A stretch of 16,845 bases of DNA from CAYMRL01 sp964473205 (GTDB taxonomy: Bacteria > Deinococcota > Deinococci > Deinococcales > Trueperaceae). Within the stretch, counting starts at the first letter, position 1. Each line of letters starts with the position of its first letter. The translations under genes and the position numbers were made by a program. Positions 6,746 through 13,284 of the stretch are shown in pieces. The stretch covers positions 1 through 16,845 of the forward strand of contig CAYYOK010000072.1 in NCBI GenBank assembly GCA_964473205.1. Direction: 5' to 3'. The notes beneath the pieces were generated by a model. It was given only the letters and a program-made list of their open reading frames with translations. It was not told the DNA's origin and did not search any database.

Positions 6746-7378
6746 GTGCAGGTCAACCGCGCGGCTCCCGACTACGAGCTGGAAGAGGTCATCGAGCTGA
6801 CCACGACCGAGCAGGTCAAGGCGATCGCGGGCCCTCTTCGCACCACGATCCTCGGCCTGCTCCACGAACGAGCCGCGAGCGTGACCGAGCTGGCCGCCGC
6901 CCTCAAGCGCCCGAAGAGCACGGTCGCGCACCACGTCAACGTCCTCGCCGAGGCCGGCCTGGTCCGGGTCGTGAGGACCAGGCGCGTCAGGGCGATCGAG
7001 GAGCGCTTCTACGGGCGCACCGCACGGATGTTCTACACAGGCCTGGGCGCGCGCGAGGACGGCGGCGAGCTACCCCTGGACTTCAACGACTTCGAGGTCG
7101 CGGCGAGGGAGTCAGCCACGGCCTACCAGAACCGCCGGTTGCGCGCCTTCATCCGCCACGCCCGGATCTCACAGGCGCAGGCGGCGGAGTTCTGGCGGCG
7201 TGTACAGCTGCTCGTCCACGAGCTCGACAGGCTGCCCAGAGAGGGAGACGCCACGTACGGCTTCGCCGTCGGCCTCTACCCGATGATGGACTACCCGACC
7301 CTGCCGACCCCGCCGGATCTGCCGGATCTGCCAGATCCACCGGATCCGGACGCCGGATCCGGGCGGCGAGGCGGCTGA
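6746..7378 (+). CDS. ArsR-like winged-helix transcriptional regulator
   Basis: A 210-residue DNA-binding protein. Residues about 20-95 form a winged helix: TTTEQVKAIAGPLRTTILGLL, then the helix-turn-helix VTELAAALKRPKSTVAHHVNVLAEAGLV and a basic wing RVVRTRRVRAIEERFY. This matches the HTH_20/ArsR type. No CxC-type metal-binding cysteines are visible, so it is not an obvious metal sensor. The middle is a helical domain of unknown ligand. The C-terminal tail repeats the pattern (D)LPDPPD and is encoded by CCGGATC repeats. The start is GTG with a leaderless TAGACT box. It is divergent from the dienelactone-hydrolase-like gene, its most likely target besides itself (inference). Confidence 0.8.
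   Translation: MQVNRAAPDYELEEVIELTTTEQVKAIAGPLRTTILGLLHERAASVTELAAALKRPKSTVAHHVNVLAEAGLVRVVRTRRVRAIEERFYGRTARMFYTGLGAREDGGELPLDFNDFEVAARESATAYQNRRLRAFIRHARISQAQAAEFWRRVQLLVHELDRLPREGDATYGFAVGLYPMMDYPTLPTPPDLPDLPDPPDPDAGSGRRGG
7313..7359 (+). repeat. CCGGATC tandem-like repeats in the 3' end of the regulator gene
   Basis: CCGGATC starts at 7313, 7322, 7340 and 7353, with a one-base variant CCAGATC at 7331. The first four are in a 9-bp register and encode the Pro-Asp-rich tail; the last is displaced. Confidence 0.6.
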
Positions 7379-7409
7379 TCCGACCCGCGCCGCAGACGCT
7401 CTGCTCCGG

Positions 7410-7437
7410 CGCCGGCCAGCAGGTAGCGCCGGCGTTT
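7410..7437 (+). terminator. Terminator-like hairpin after the regulator gene
   Basis: CGCCGGC (7410-7416) pairs with GCCGGCG (7428-7434) around an 11-nt loop and is followed directly by TTTCGT. It separates the regulator from the next gene. Confidence 0.45.
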
Positions 7438-7457
7438 CGTGGACGACTACCAGGTGC

Positions 7458-7463
7458 TAGCGT
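7458..7463 (+). promoter_or_regulatory. Extended -10 box TGC-TAGCGT, leaderless start
   Basis: TAGCGT is preceded by TGC (extended -10) and ends 6 nt before the ATG at 7470, so the transcript should begin at the start codon. Confidence 0.45.
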
Positions 7464-7469
7464 GAGCGG

Positions 7470-8255
7470 ATGCGAGGTCCGAACCGAAAGCGCATCGCGA
7501 CAGCACTGGTAGGAACCGGAGCCGCCCTGTTCATGCTGCTGGCCGCTACCTCGGCGCAGGAGTCGACGGAAGCCGCCGGCCTTCCGAGCCTGACGGGCGT
7601 CACCTGGGAGTGGCGCCACTTCGTCGACAGTCGTCACGAGAAGAACCTGTTCGTCGACACCCACACGATCACCTTCGGCGACAACGGCCGGTACACGGGG
7701 CGCGCCGACTGCAACAGCGTCGGCGGCGCTTATACGGTCACGGGCAGCAGCATTCAGGTCCAGCCGGGGCCCTCGACCCTGGTCGCCTGCCTGCCGGGCT
7801 CGCTGGGCGACGAGTTCACCAGCTACCTATTCCGGGTCGCCACCTTCTCCTTCAGCGACGACGGCGACCTGCTGCTCGCCCTGCCGGCCGACGGCGGGAC
7901 CATGCGCTTCACCGCGCGGCCGCAAGTGAGCGGGACCGTCACCTACCTGCAGCGTGTGGCGCTGCCAGACGACGCCTTCGTCCGGGTGCAGATCCAGGAC
8001 GTGTCGATCCTCGACGCGCCCACCACGATCGTGGCCGAGCAGGTGTTCAGCACGAACGGCGCGCAGGTGCCGCTGCCCTTCGACATCTCCTACCCCGCCA
8101 GCGCCGTCCAGGAGACGCGCCGCTACAGCCTCTCCGTCCGCATCACCGACCGCGACGGCCGGCTGCTGTTCGTGAGCGACTCGCACGTACCGGTGATAAC
8201 CGGCGGCAGCCCCACCTCTGGGATCGAGATCGTGCTGGTGCAGGTCACGCGGTAG
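7470..8255 (+). CDS. Secreted META-domain / YbaY-like protein
   Basis: A 261-residue exported protein. Signal peptide: basic PNRKR, hydrophobic core at about residues 9-26, cleavage probably after Ala29 (TSA|QE); there is no lipobox Cys. Residues about 41-148 are a META domain (LTGVTWEW, ITFGDNGRYTGRADCNSVGGAY), with two cysteines in ADCNS and VACLPG that may form a disulfide. Residues about 152-259 are a YbaY-like beta domain (VSGTVTYLQRVALPDDAFVRVQIQDVS). META (HslJ-like) and YbaY-like domains occur together in envelope proteins of many bacteria and are linked to stress or drug tolerance, but no biochemical activity is established. It has its own leaderless-type promoter and ends 12 nt from the convergent nucleotidyltransferase gene. 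Confidence 0.88.
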   Translation: MRGPNRKRIATALVGTGAALFMLLAATSAQESTEAAGLPSLTGVTWEWRHFVDSRHEKNLFVDTHTITFGDNGRYTGRADCNSVGGAYTVTGSSIQVQPGPSTLVACLPGSLGDEFTSYLFRVATFSFSDDGDLLLALPADGGTMRFTARPQVSGTVTYLQRVALPDDAFVRVQIQDVSILDAPTTIVAEQVFSTNGAQVPLPFDISYPASAVQETRRYSLSVRITDRDGRLLFVSDSHVPVITGGSPTSGIEIVLVQVTR

Positions 8256-8267
8256 CCGACTCTCGGG

Positions 8268-9593
8268 TCAATCGTCCAACGGCAGGCGCCGGCCGGCGAG
8301 GCGCAGCACCGGCGAGGTAGACCCGTCAGATCGCGTCTCCGCCGCGTCGGAGCCCCGAGCCTCCAAGGTGACCGCCACCCCGCTGCGCCTCAGCGACCGC
8401 GCCAGCGCGAGAGCCATTAGGTCGCCGTCCACGGCCGCCCTCCTGCCGCCGGTGAGCAGCTTGACCGCGGCTCTCACCGACTCGCGGCGGGAGCGCCACA
8501 GGCCGTGCGTCAGCGGGCGGCCCGCCTCGGCGGGCGCAGCGGGCGCCGAGGCCCGCCCCGCCGCCAACTCGCGCCGCGCCCGATAGACCGCGGGTAGCTC
8601 GCGCGCCGCGCCCCACGCCAGCCCGATCGTCTCGCCGGCGTCGCGTGGCAGCCGGGCGAGCTGGCGGTGACCGTGCTCGGGCGCGAGCTCCAGGTCCAGC
8701 GAAGCGCGCCCCAGCGCCGAGGGCGGGCTCAGAGCGACGGCACCACGGAACGGATCGCAGCGGCGCAGGAACGCCCTGAGCGTGCGCCGGCAACCGAGCT
8801 CGGCGGCGCGGCTCTCCAGGTCCGCCAGCCGCTCGCGCGCGACCCGCTCCGCCGCGGCGTCTCGCGCTCCGTGCGGGGCGAGCCCCAGCAGCCGCTGCAG
8901 GTCCAGGTAGTCGGTCGCTCGCAGCTCGTAGCGGTCGCCGGACCAGTAGCGGTTGAGCACCAGTCCTACCAGCGCCATGTCCTCGCGCGAAGGCAGCATC
9001 ACCTCGACGCCGTCGAGGTCGGCCGGTTCGGCGGCGTCCCAGACGGCACGAGTGATGCGCTCCTGGTGGGCGAAGCGCGGCACGCGGTTGTCGTTGTTGT
9101 GCAGCAGCCTCCGGTGCAGGTCCAGGCTCAGGCCGCTGGGGTGCTCGAGCAGCATGAGCTCGTGCCCGCAGTACCCCTCGCCGTGGTGCGACCACGCATC
9201 GACGCTCTCGCCGGCGCGCCACAGCACCCGCCAGCCCAGCCGCAAGGCCGCCTCGTGGGCGGCCTCCAGATGCCGCTCGTCGATCGCGGCGTCGACGTCG
9301 GAGTAGGGCCGCCAGGCCGCGTCCGGGTAGACGAACTCGGCGAGGGCGAAGCCCTTGAACAGCAGCGTGTCGATACCGGCCTGAGCCCACGCCGCCAGCA
9401 GACCGACGACCAGGGCGCGGTTGCGCTCGTGCTCGCGCTTGGCCACCGCGCGAGCGGCTATCAGCTGCGCGGGCAAGGCTCGCGGAGAGCGCTCGGCGGC
9501 GAGGCCGGCCAGCCCGTGCTCGAGCACCGCGGCCGTGGGCAGCTCGGCAGCGTGCTCGCCGAGCAGGTAGCGCTCCACGCTGGCGAGGCTCAC
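8268..9593 (-). CDS. NTP_transf_5-type nucleotidyltransferase of the RiPP locus
   Basis: A 441-residue protein of the uncharacterised nucleotidyltransferase family common in lasso peptide and related clusters. The hallmark is at about residues 75-105: LLFKGFALAEFVYPDAAWRPYSDVDAAID, with the metal-binding D99-V-D101 pair after Ser98. HELMLLEHPSGLSLDLHRRLL follows, with a further acidic residue typical of the fold. The C-terminal 150 residues are Arg/Ala-rich and less recognisable. A relative in the pseudomycoidin lasso cluster acts on a phosphorylated peptide, as I recall, which would fit the kinases here; the activity of this one is inference. The GTG start at 9593 overlaps the B2 stop (GTGA), indicating translational coupling; there is no Shine-Dalgarno. 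It ends 12 nt from the convergent META gene. Confidence 0.82.
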   Translation of the reverse strand: MSLASVERYLLGEHAAELPTAAVLEHGLAGLAAERSPRALPAQLIAARAVAKREHERNRALVVGLLAAWAQAGIDTLLFKGFALAEFVYPDAAWRPYSDVDAAIDERHLEAAHEAALRLGWRVLWRAGESVDAWSHHGEGYCGHELMLLEHPSGLSLDLHRRLLHNNDNRVPRFAHQERITRAVWDAAEPADLDGVEVMLPSREDMALVGLVLNRYWSGDRYELRATDYLDLQRLLGLAPHGARDAAAERVARERLADLESRAAELGCRRTLRAFLRRCDPFRGAVALSPPSALGRASLDLELAPEHGHRQLARLPRDAGETIGLAWGAARELPAVYRARRELAAGRASAPAAPAEAGRPLTHGLWRSRRESVRAAVKLLTGGRRAAVDGDLMALALARSLRRSGVAVTLEARGSDAAETRSDGSTSPVLRLAGRRLPLDD

Positions 9594-10108
9594 GCTTCGA
9601 AGACCGCCGTGCGGGTGAAGCCGCGCAGGTCGCCGTCGCCGGCTACGATGCGGCCCGTCGCCTCGAGCCACGCATGACCCTCCACGACTCCGTCGTCCTT
9701 GCGGCGGAAGCCGAACTGGATCGTCGAAGGCACGCCGCGCCTCACCAGCATCGCCTGCGCGGCCAGGGACTGCGCGACGCAGCGCGCGCCCGGCACGAAG
9801 CGCGCTGCCGATGCCACGGCGTTGCCGACCTCGACCGCGGCCATGGCGGCGCGGTCGGAGCTCGGCAGCGGCTCGGCGCCTGACACGGCTGGGGCGGCGG
9901 GTTCCGCCGGGCCTCGCGGTCGCCGCTCGAGCGCGGGGTCGCGCCTACTGGTGGAGCGAGCGGCCAGCTCGGCCTGCAGGTCCTTGAAGGGGCGCCTGGC
10001 CAGCTCGCGTCTGGCGCGCCGCAACAGCAGCAAGGCCTCGAGCCGGAACGCGAGGCCAGCGAGGCCGACGCGGCGCAGCCGCTGTAGAGCTCGAAATGGC
10101 ATCCTCAT
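9590..10108 (-). CDS. Lasso peptide biosynthesis B2-type leader peptidase
   Basis: A 172-residue transglutaminase-like cysteine protease that removes the leader of a RiPP precursor with help from the PqqD-like partner. The catalytic triad is visible: Cys110 in GARCVAQSLAAQAML, His145 in EGHAWLE and Asp158 in IVAGDGD. The segment VRRGVPSTIQFGFRR between them is typical of B2. N-terminally it has a basic helical stretch and a Pro/Ala-rich linker at about residues 45-85, making it longer than the usual 140-150 residues. The start is uncertain: ATG at 10108 has a weak GAGAGTGG upstream, ATG at 10102 is the alternative, and the frame is open to a GTG at 10171. It is the first gene of a two-gene unit with the nucleotidyltransferase. 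Confidence 0.87.
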   Translation of the reverse strand: MRMPFRALQRLRRVGLAGLAFRLEALLLLRRARRELARRPFKDLQAELAARSTSRRDPALERRPRGPAEPAAPAVSGAEPLPSSDRAAMAAVEVGNAVASAARFVPGARCVAQSLAAQAMLVRRGVPSTIQFGFRRKDDGVVEGHAWLEATGRIVAGDGDLRGFTRTAVFEA

Positions 10109-10207
10109 CCACTCTCGGTCATGCGCGCGGGCGGCACGGCGACCCTCGTCACATCGCGCGAGCCGCGCCACGACCCGAGCGCAGCTGTGAGAGTTGCGCC
10201 TAGAGAG

Positions 10208-10228
10208 AGAAGGAGCCGCTTCTATACT
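10208..10228 (+). promoter_or_regulatory. Promoter of the exporter gene with overlapping inverted repeat
   Basis: TATACT (10223-10228) ends 6 nt before the ATG at 10235, a leaderless arrangement. The inverted repeat AGAAG-GAGCCG-CTTCT (10208-10223) touches the -10 box and could be an operator. The 126-nt spacer also has to hold the B2 promoter, which I cannot place. Confidence 0.45.
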
Positions 10229-10234
10229 GCCGCG

Positions 10235-12058
10235 ATGGCCGATCGAACCCTGATCCTGCGCTTCGTCAGGCTGATGATCTCCACCATGCGGTGGCGGCTA
10301 GCGCTGCTGCTGGCGTTGGGGCTGGTCTCGAGCCTCACCGCCGGGATCGGTCTGGTGCTGATGGTGCCGCTCCTCTCGCTGGTCGGCATCGAGACGGGCG
10401 GCGGCACCACCGAGGTCTTCGTCGGCTACGTGCAGAGCGCGCTCACCGCTCTCGGGATCGCGCCGAGCGCGCCCGTGCTGCTGACGCTCAACGCCGTGCT
10501 GATGGTGTTCTCGGCGGCGCTGGGCCGCTACCAGTCGATCGTCGAGCCGAAGATCTACGAGTCGTTCATCCTCAGCCAGCGGCTGCGGCTCTTCGAGGCG
10601 CTCACCGACGCGCGCTGGCGCTTCGTCGTCAACGAGCGAGCCTCGAACAACCTCCACCTGCTCACCTCCGAGGTCGACCGGCTCGGCGGCGCCGCGCAGC
10701 GCATCGTCAGCCTGTTCACGCGCGCCCTCAAGGTGATCGTTCACCTCGGCGTGGCGATAGTCCTCTCGCCGCTCCTGACGCTGCTGGTGGCCGCCTCGGG
10801 GTTGGTGCTGGTGGTCATCTCCCAGCCCCTGGCGAAGCTGGCGCGCGCCCGCGGCAAGCAGGTCTCCGCCACCTACCGCGAGATGTACCGCGCGATCAAC
10901 GAGCACCTCAGCGGGCTCAAGACGGTCAAGGCGCACGGCCTCGAGGGCCGCGCCGTCGACGACTTCGGTGCTCGCGCCACTGCGGCTGCGGACGCCGTCG
11001 TCGACGTCTCGCGCAACGACGCCAACGTCAGCTTCGTGCTGCAGGTGGGCTCGGCCCTGCTCCTGACCGCGATCGTGTGGGTGGCTCTCAACCTCGACAC
11101 CGTCACCCCGGCCGGGCTGATCTTGCTGCTCTACCTGTTCGTGCGACTGGTGCCGATGCTCACGGGACTGCAGAGCGGCTTCCAGTCCCTGATGACGAAG
11201 CTGAGCGCCGTCGAGCTCCTCGACGAGGCGTTCAGCAAGTTCTCGGCCGAGCGCGAGGTCGGCACCGGCGCCGCCGCCCTCCCGCGGGCCCTGACAGCGG
11301 GAATAGAGCTCAGGGACGTGACCTTCGACTACCGCGCCGACGAGCAGCGCAGCGTGCTGCACGGCGTCGACCTGAGCGTCCCCGTCGGGAAGACGATCGC
11401 GATCGTGGGACCGTCCGGCGGCGGCAAGAGCACGCTGGCCGACCTGCTGATCGGCCTGCTGTCGCCCGACCAGGGCGAGGTGCTGATCGACGGGGTCGAG
11501 CTCGTCGACGCCGACCGGCCCGCGTGGCGTCAGCGCGTCAGCTACGTCTCGCAGGACGTGTTCATGTTCCACGACAGCGTGCGGCACAACCTGCTGCTCG
11601 CCAACCCCGCTGCGAGCGACGACGAGCTGTGGGAGGTCCTCGAAGCGGCCTCCGCCGGCTTCGTCAGGGAGCTGCCCGAGGGGCTCGAGACGGTGATCGG
11701 CGACCGCGGCGTGAAGCTCTCGGGCGGCGAGCGTCAGCGCCTGGCCCTCGCCAGGGCCTTGCTGCGCCGCCCCGACCTGCTGGTGTTGGACGAGGCGACC
11801 AGCAACCTCGACGCGATCAACGAGGCGCGGGTACAGGAGGCCATCGGCAAACTGCACGGCCGCGTGACCCTGGTCGTCATCGCCCACCGCCTCGCCACGG
11901 TGAGGGACGCCGACGTCATACACGTGCTGATCGACGGCCGCATCGTCGAGTCGGGCACCTGGCGCGAGCTGGCCTCCACCTCCAACGGCGCGCTGCGCGA
12001 GCTGGCGTCGGTTCAGGGGATGTTGCCGGCCGCCTCGCCGAACCCGGTCTCGAGGTGA
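10235..12058 (+). CDS. ABC exporter of the RiPP locus (permease-ATPase)
   Basis: A 607-residue full half-transporter that probably exports the mature peptide and gives producer immunity (inference from context). The membrane domain at about residues 1-310 has about six helices (LALLLALGLVSSLTAGIGLVL and so on). The ATPase domain has Walker A GPSGGGKS (392-399), Q-loop YVSQDVFMF, signature LSGGE from residue 495, Walker B LLVLDE (515-520) and H551 in IAHRLAT. All motifs are canonical, so a homodimer is likely. No C39 peptidase domain is present, which fits leader removal by B2. The frame stays open to 10121, but the ATG at 10235 is chosen for the TATACT box 6 nt upstream and because the upstream part is Arg-rich without features. 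Its 3' end overlaps kinase 1 by 46 bp, tail to tail. Confidence 0.9.
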   Translation: MADRTLILRFVRLMISTMRWRLALLLALGLVSSLTAGIGLVLMVPLLSLVGIETGGGTTEVFVGYVQSALTALGIAPSAPVLLTLNAVLMVFSAALGRYQSIVEPKIYESFILSQRLRLFEALTDARWRFVVNERASNNLHLLTSEVDRLGGAAQRIVSLFTRALKVIVHLGVAIVLSPLLTLLVAASGLVLVVISQPLAKLARARGKQVSATYREMYRAINEHLSGLKTVKAHGLEGRAVDDFGARATAAADAVVDVSRNDANVSFVLQVGSALLLTAIVWVALNLDTVTPAGLILLLYLFVRLVPMLTGLQSGFQSLMTKLSAVELLDEAFSKFSAEREVGTGAAALPRALTAGIELRDVTFDYRADEQRSVLHGVDLSVPVGKTIAIVGPSGGGKSTLADLLIGLLSPDQGEVLIDGVELVDADRPAWRQRVSYVSQDVFMFHDSVRHNLLLANPAASDDELWEVLEAASAGFVRELPEGLETVIGDRGVKLSGGERQRLALARALLRRPDLLVLDEATSNLDAINEARVQEAIGKLHGRVTLVVIAHRLATVRDADVIHVLIDGRIVESGTWRELASTSNGALRELASVQGMLPAASPNPVSR

Positions 12059-12969
12059 CGAGCGAGCTCGTCGGCCACGGCAGGTAGCTTGTCCAGGCCG
12101 GACGGGTAGCGGAAAGCGACCACCGGCACCTCTCGCGCCAGCTTCAGGTAGGCCTTCATCATCCGCCCGGTCCGCTCCTTGCGGAACGGGTCGAACGTGT
12201 AGCAGTGGTCGAGCAGCCGTTTGAAGCCTTCCTGGGGCGCCAGCCGCGTGAAGACCACGGGGCCGTCCTCGACCCTCTCGATGAGCACGAAGCCGGCGAG
12301 AGGCAGCGGCGCGCTCAGGTCGTCCTCGCCCAGGTCGCCAGGGTCGGCGATCTTCTCCCTCACGGGCCGGCCGAACAGCTCGGCCGACGGCTCGCGCAGG
12401 CGCATCGCGAACGGGATCGGCTGCAGCGCGGGCCGCGCGGGCACCAGGCCGGCGCCCTCGGGGTCGAGGATCAGCGCGTCGTCGGCCACCACCTGGTAGC
12501 CGCGCTGCGCCAAGGCGAGGGTGAGGGTGCTCTTGCCCGTGGTGGAGTAGGCGTGAAGCGTGTAGGCGCGGGCGGAGGAGCTCGACCCGGCGGCCCCGGC
12601 GGCCGCGGTCGACGCTCCGGCGATGGCCGCCGCCGCGGCCGTCGGCACCACGGCGGTCCCGTGCATGCTCTCCAGGCCGTAGACCTGCAGCAGCATCGGC
12701 ACGACCATGCGGTAGTAGCCATCGACGATGCTGCGCTCAGCGACGTTGGGGTGCGGCGCCGCTACGCACTCGATGCCGTCGGGCGGGAGCTGCAGGGGGA
12801 AGCGGAACGTGGCCATGTTGTGGATCCAGAGCCAGCACCACTCGCCGACGACCTGGGCCAGGATCATCGCCTTGCCGTTCTCGTAATCCCAACGAACTGC
12901 CCCCTCCTCGTCGGGATCGAGAGGCGGCGCGTCGGGCAGGTCGGCGATGATCAGGCGCCTCAATCGCAT
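12013..12969 (-). CDS. HPr-kinase-like protein 1 of the RiPP locus
   Basis: A 318-residue homologue of the HPr kinase/phosphorylase C-terminal domain, a family that in lasso clusters phosphorylates serine of the precursor. Seen: MHGTAVV (conserved His-Gly), P-loop AYSTTGKST with GKST at residues 145-148, then QVVADDALILD with the acidic pair. The first glycine of the Walker motif is Ala. Between MHGTAVV and the P-loop strand is an Ala/Ser-rich insert of about 27 residues that the paralogue lacks. The C-terminus aligns with kinase 2 (RMMKAYLKLAREVPVVAFRYPSGLDKL against DMMRAYLGLAASIPVYRLEYPTGLEVL). The ATG at 12969 is preferred: it aligns with the start of kinase 2, and a TATCGT box ends 9 nt before it. 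A GTG at 13023 would add 18 basic residues. It overlaps the exporter gene by 46 bp. Confidence 0.83.
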   Translation of the reverse strand: MRLRRLIIADLPDAPPLDPDEEGAVRWDYENGKAMILAQVVGEWCWLWIHNMATFRFPLQLPPDGIECVAAPHPNVAERSIVDGYYRMVVPMLLQVYGLESMHGTAVVPTAAAAAIAGASTAAAGAAGSSSSARAYTLHAYSTTGKSTLTLALAQRGYQVVADDALILDPEGAGLVPARPALQPIPFAMRLREPSAELFGRPVREKIADPGDLGEDDLSAPLPLAGFVLIERVEDGPVVFTRLAPQEGFKRLLDHCYTFDPFRKERTGRMMKAYLKLAREVPVVAFRYPSGLDKLPAVADELARHLETGFGEAAGNIP

Positions 12970-12978
12970 CTGCAGCGC

Positions 12979-12984
12979 ACGATA
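12979..12984 (-). promoter_or_regulatory. Possible -10 box TATCGT for kinase 1
   Basis: TATCGT on the minus strand ends 9 nt before the ATG at 12969. It would give kinase 1 its own leaderless transcript in addition to operon read-through. Coding bias of the 18 codons upstream argues weakly against it. Confidence 0.25.
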
Positions 12985-13041
12985 CCGGAGCGCACGACGG
13001 CGGTCCCAAAGCAGCGCGGCCACCGAGGCAGGAACCCCGGT

Positions 13042-13066
13042 AGCCGCGCGCGAAGCTCGCTCGGCT
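13042..13066 (-). terminator. Hairpin directly after the precursor stop codon
   Basis: AGCCG, starting at the last base of the stop codon, pairs with CGGCT (13042-13046), and inside it GCGA pairs with TCGC. There is no U-run. It may stabilise the 3' end of the precursor cistron or limit read-through into kinase 1. Confidence 0.4.
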
Positions 13067-13218
13067 TACAGCAGCGAGTTGTTGCTCCAGCTGCTGTTGC
13101 TACGGCTGCGGCTGCGACTACGGCTGCGGCCGCCACGGCCGCTGCGACGTCCACTGCCGAGCACCACTTCGGTTACGGCACCAACTACGGATACTTTCAT
13201 CGGGGTCCAGCGCTTCAT
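13066..13218 (-). CDS. RiPP precursor peptide with RS-repeat core
   Basis: A 50-residue peptide gene lying between the two kinase genes. The ATG at 13218 has a strong Shine-Dalgarno, GGAAGGAG, 6 nt upstream. The leader (residues 1-20) is MKRWTPMKVSVVGAVTEVVL. It matches the lasso-type B1/B2 leader pattern (aromatic, P, hydrophobic, G at +9, hydrophobic) through W4, P6, V9, G13 and V15; the usual Thr near the cut site is Val19. The predicted core starts at G21 and has 30 residues: 11 Ser, 8 Arg, 5 Gly, 3 Asn, 1 Trp, 2 Leu. Residues 31-40 are five Arg-Ser pairs, followed by NSSWSNNSLL. There is no Asp, Glu or Cys in the core, so neither a lasso macrolactam nor thioether rings can form. I infer that the serines are the kinase substrate. 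The Arg and Ser codons vary (CGC/CGT, AGC/AGT), which favours a real protein repeat. Confidence 0.8.
   Translation of the reverse strand: MKRWTPMKVSVVGAVTEVVLGSGRRSGRGGRSRSRSRSRSNSSWSNNSLL
13099..13128 (-). repeat. Hexanucleotide repeat coding (Arg-Ser)x5
   Basis: Five 6-bp units encode Arg-Ser with synonymous differences: CGCAGC, CGTAGT, CGCAGC, CGCAGC, CGTAGC. Such a tract can expand or shrink by slippage, so the repeat number may vary between strains. Confidence 0.75.
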
Positions 13219-13248
13219 GTCCTACTCCTTCCAAAAAATCCGAATTAA

Positions 13249-13271
13249 GTGCTACTCGTCTAAGGTAGCAC
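13249..13271 (-). other. Intercistronic hairpin with U-run upstream of the precursor gene
   Basis: On the minus strand GTGCTAC and GTAGCAC form a perfect 7-bp stem with a 9-nt loop. An A/U-rich stretch follows, ending in U6 (13233-13238) just before the Shine-Dalgarno. The U-run is 10 nt from the stem, so it is not a canonical terminator; it could be an attenuator or an RNA processing or stability element. A second small stem, ACCCG/CGGGT (13270-13285), starts in the stop codon of kinase 2 and shares two bases with it. Confidence 0.5.
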
Positions 13272-13284
13272 CCGGAAACTCGGG

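Noticed and set aside
6677..6934. N-terminal extension of the hydrolase
   Set aside because: It crosses the divergent regulator gene. The hydrolase fold begins at the ATG at 6676, which has AGGAG at good spacing.
8326..9390. Second minus-strand frame of 354 codons inside the nucleotidyltransferase gene
   Set aside because: Arg/Gly/Pro/Ala-only composition without motifs; it is an alternative frame of the real gene.
13066..13218. Normal lasso peptide precursor
   Set aside because: The leader fits, but the predicted core has no Asp or Glu at positions 7-9 or anywhere else, and no cyclase gene is present.
12205..13248. Long plus-strand open frame of 347 codons over kinase 1 and the precursor gene
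   Set aside because: It is the complementary shadow of GC-rich minus-strand genes; its product is Arg/Gly/His-rich low complexity with no domain, while the minus strand has conserved kinase motifs.
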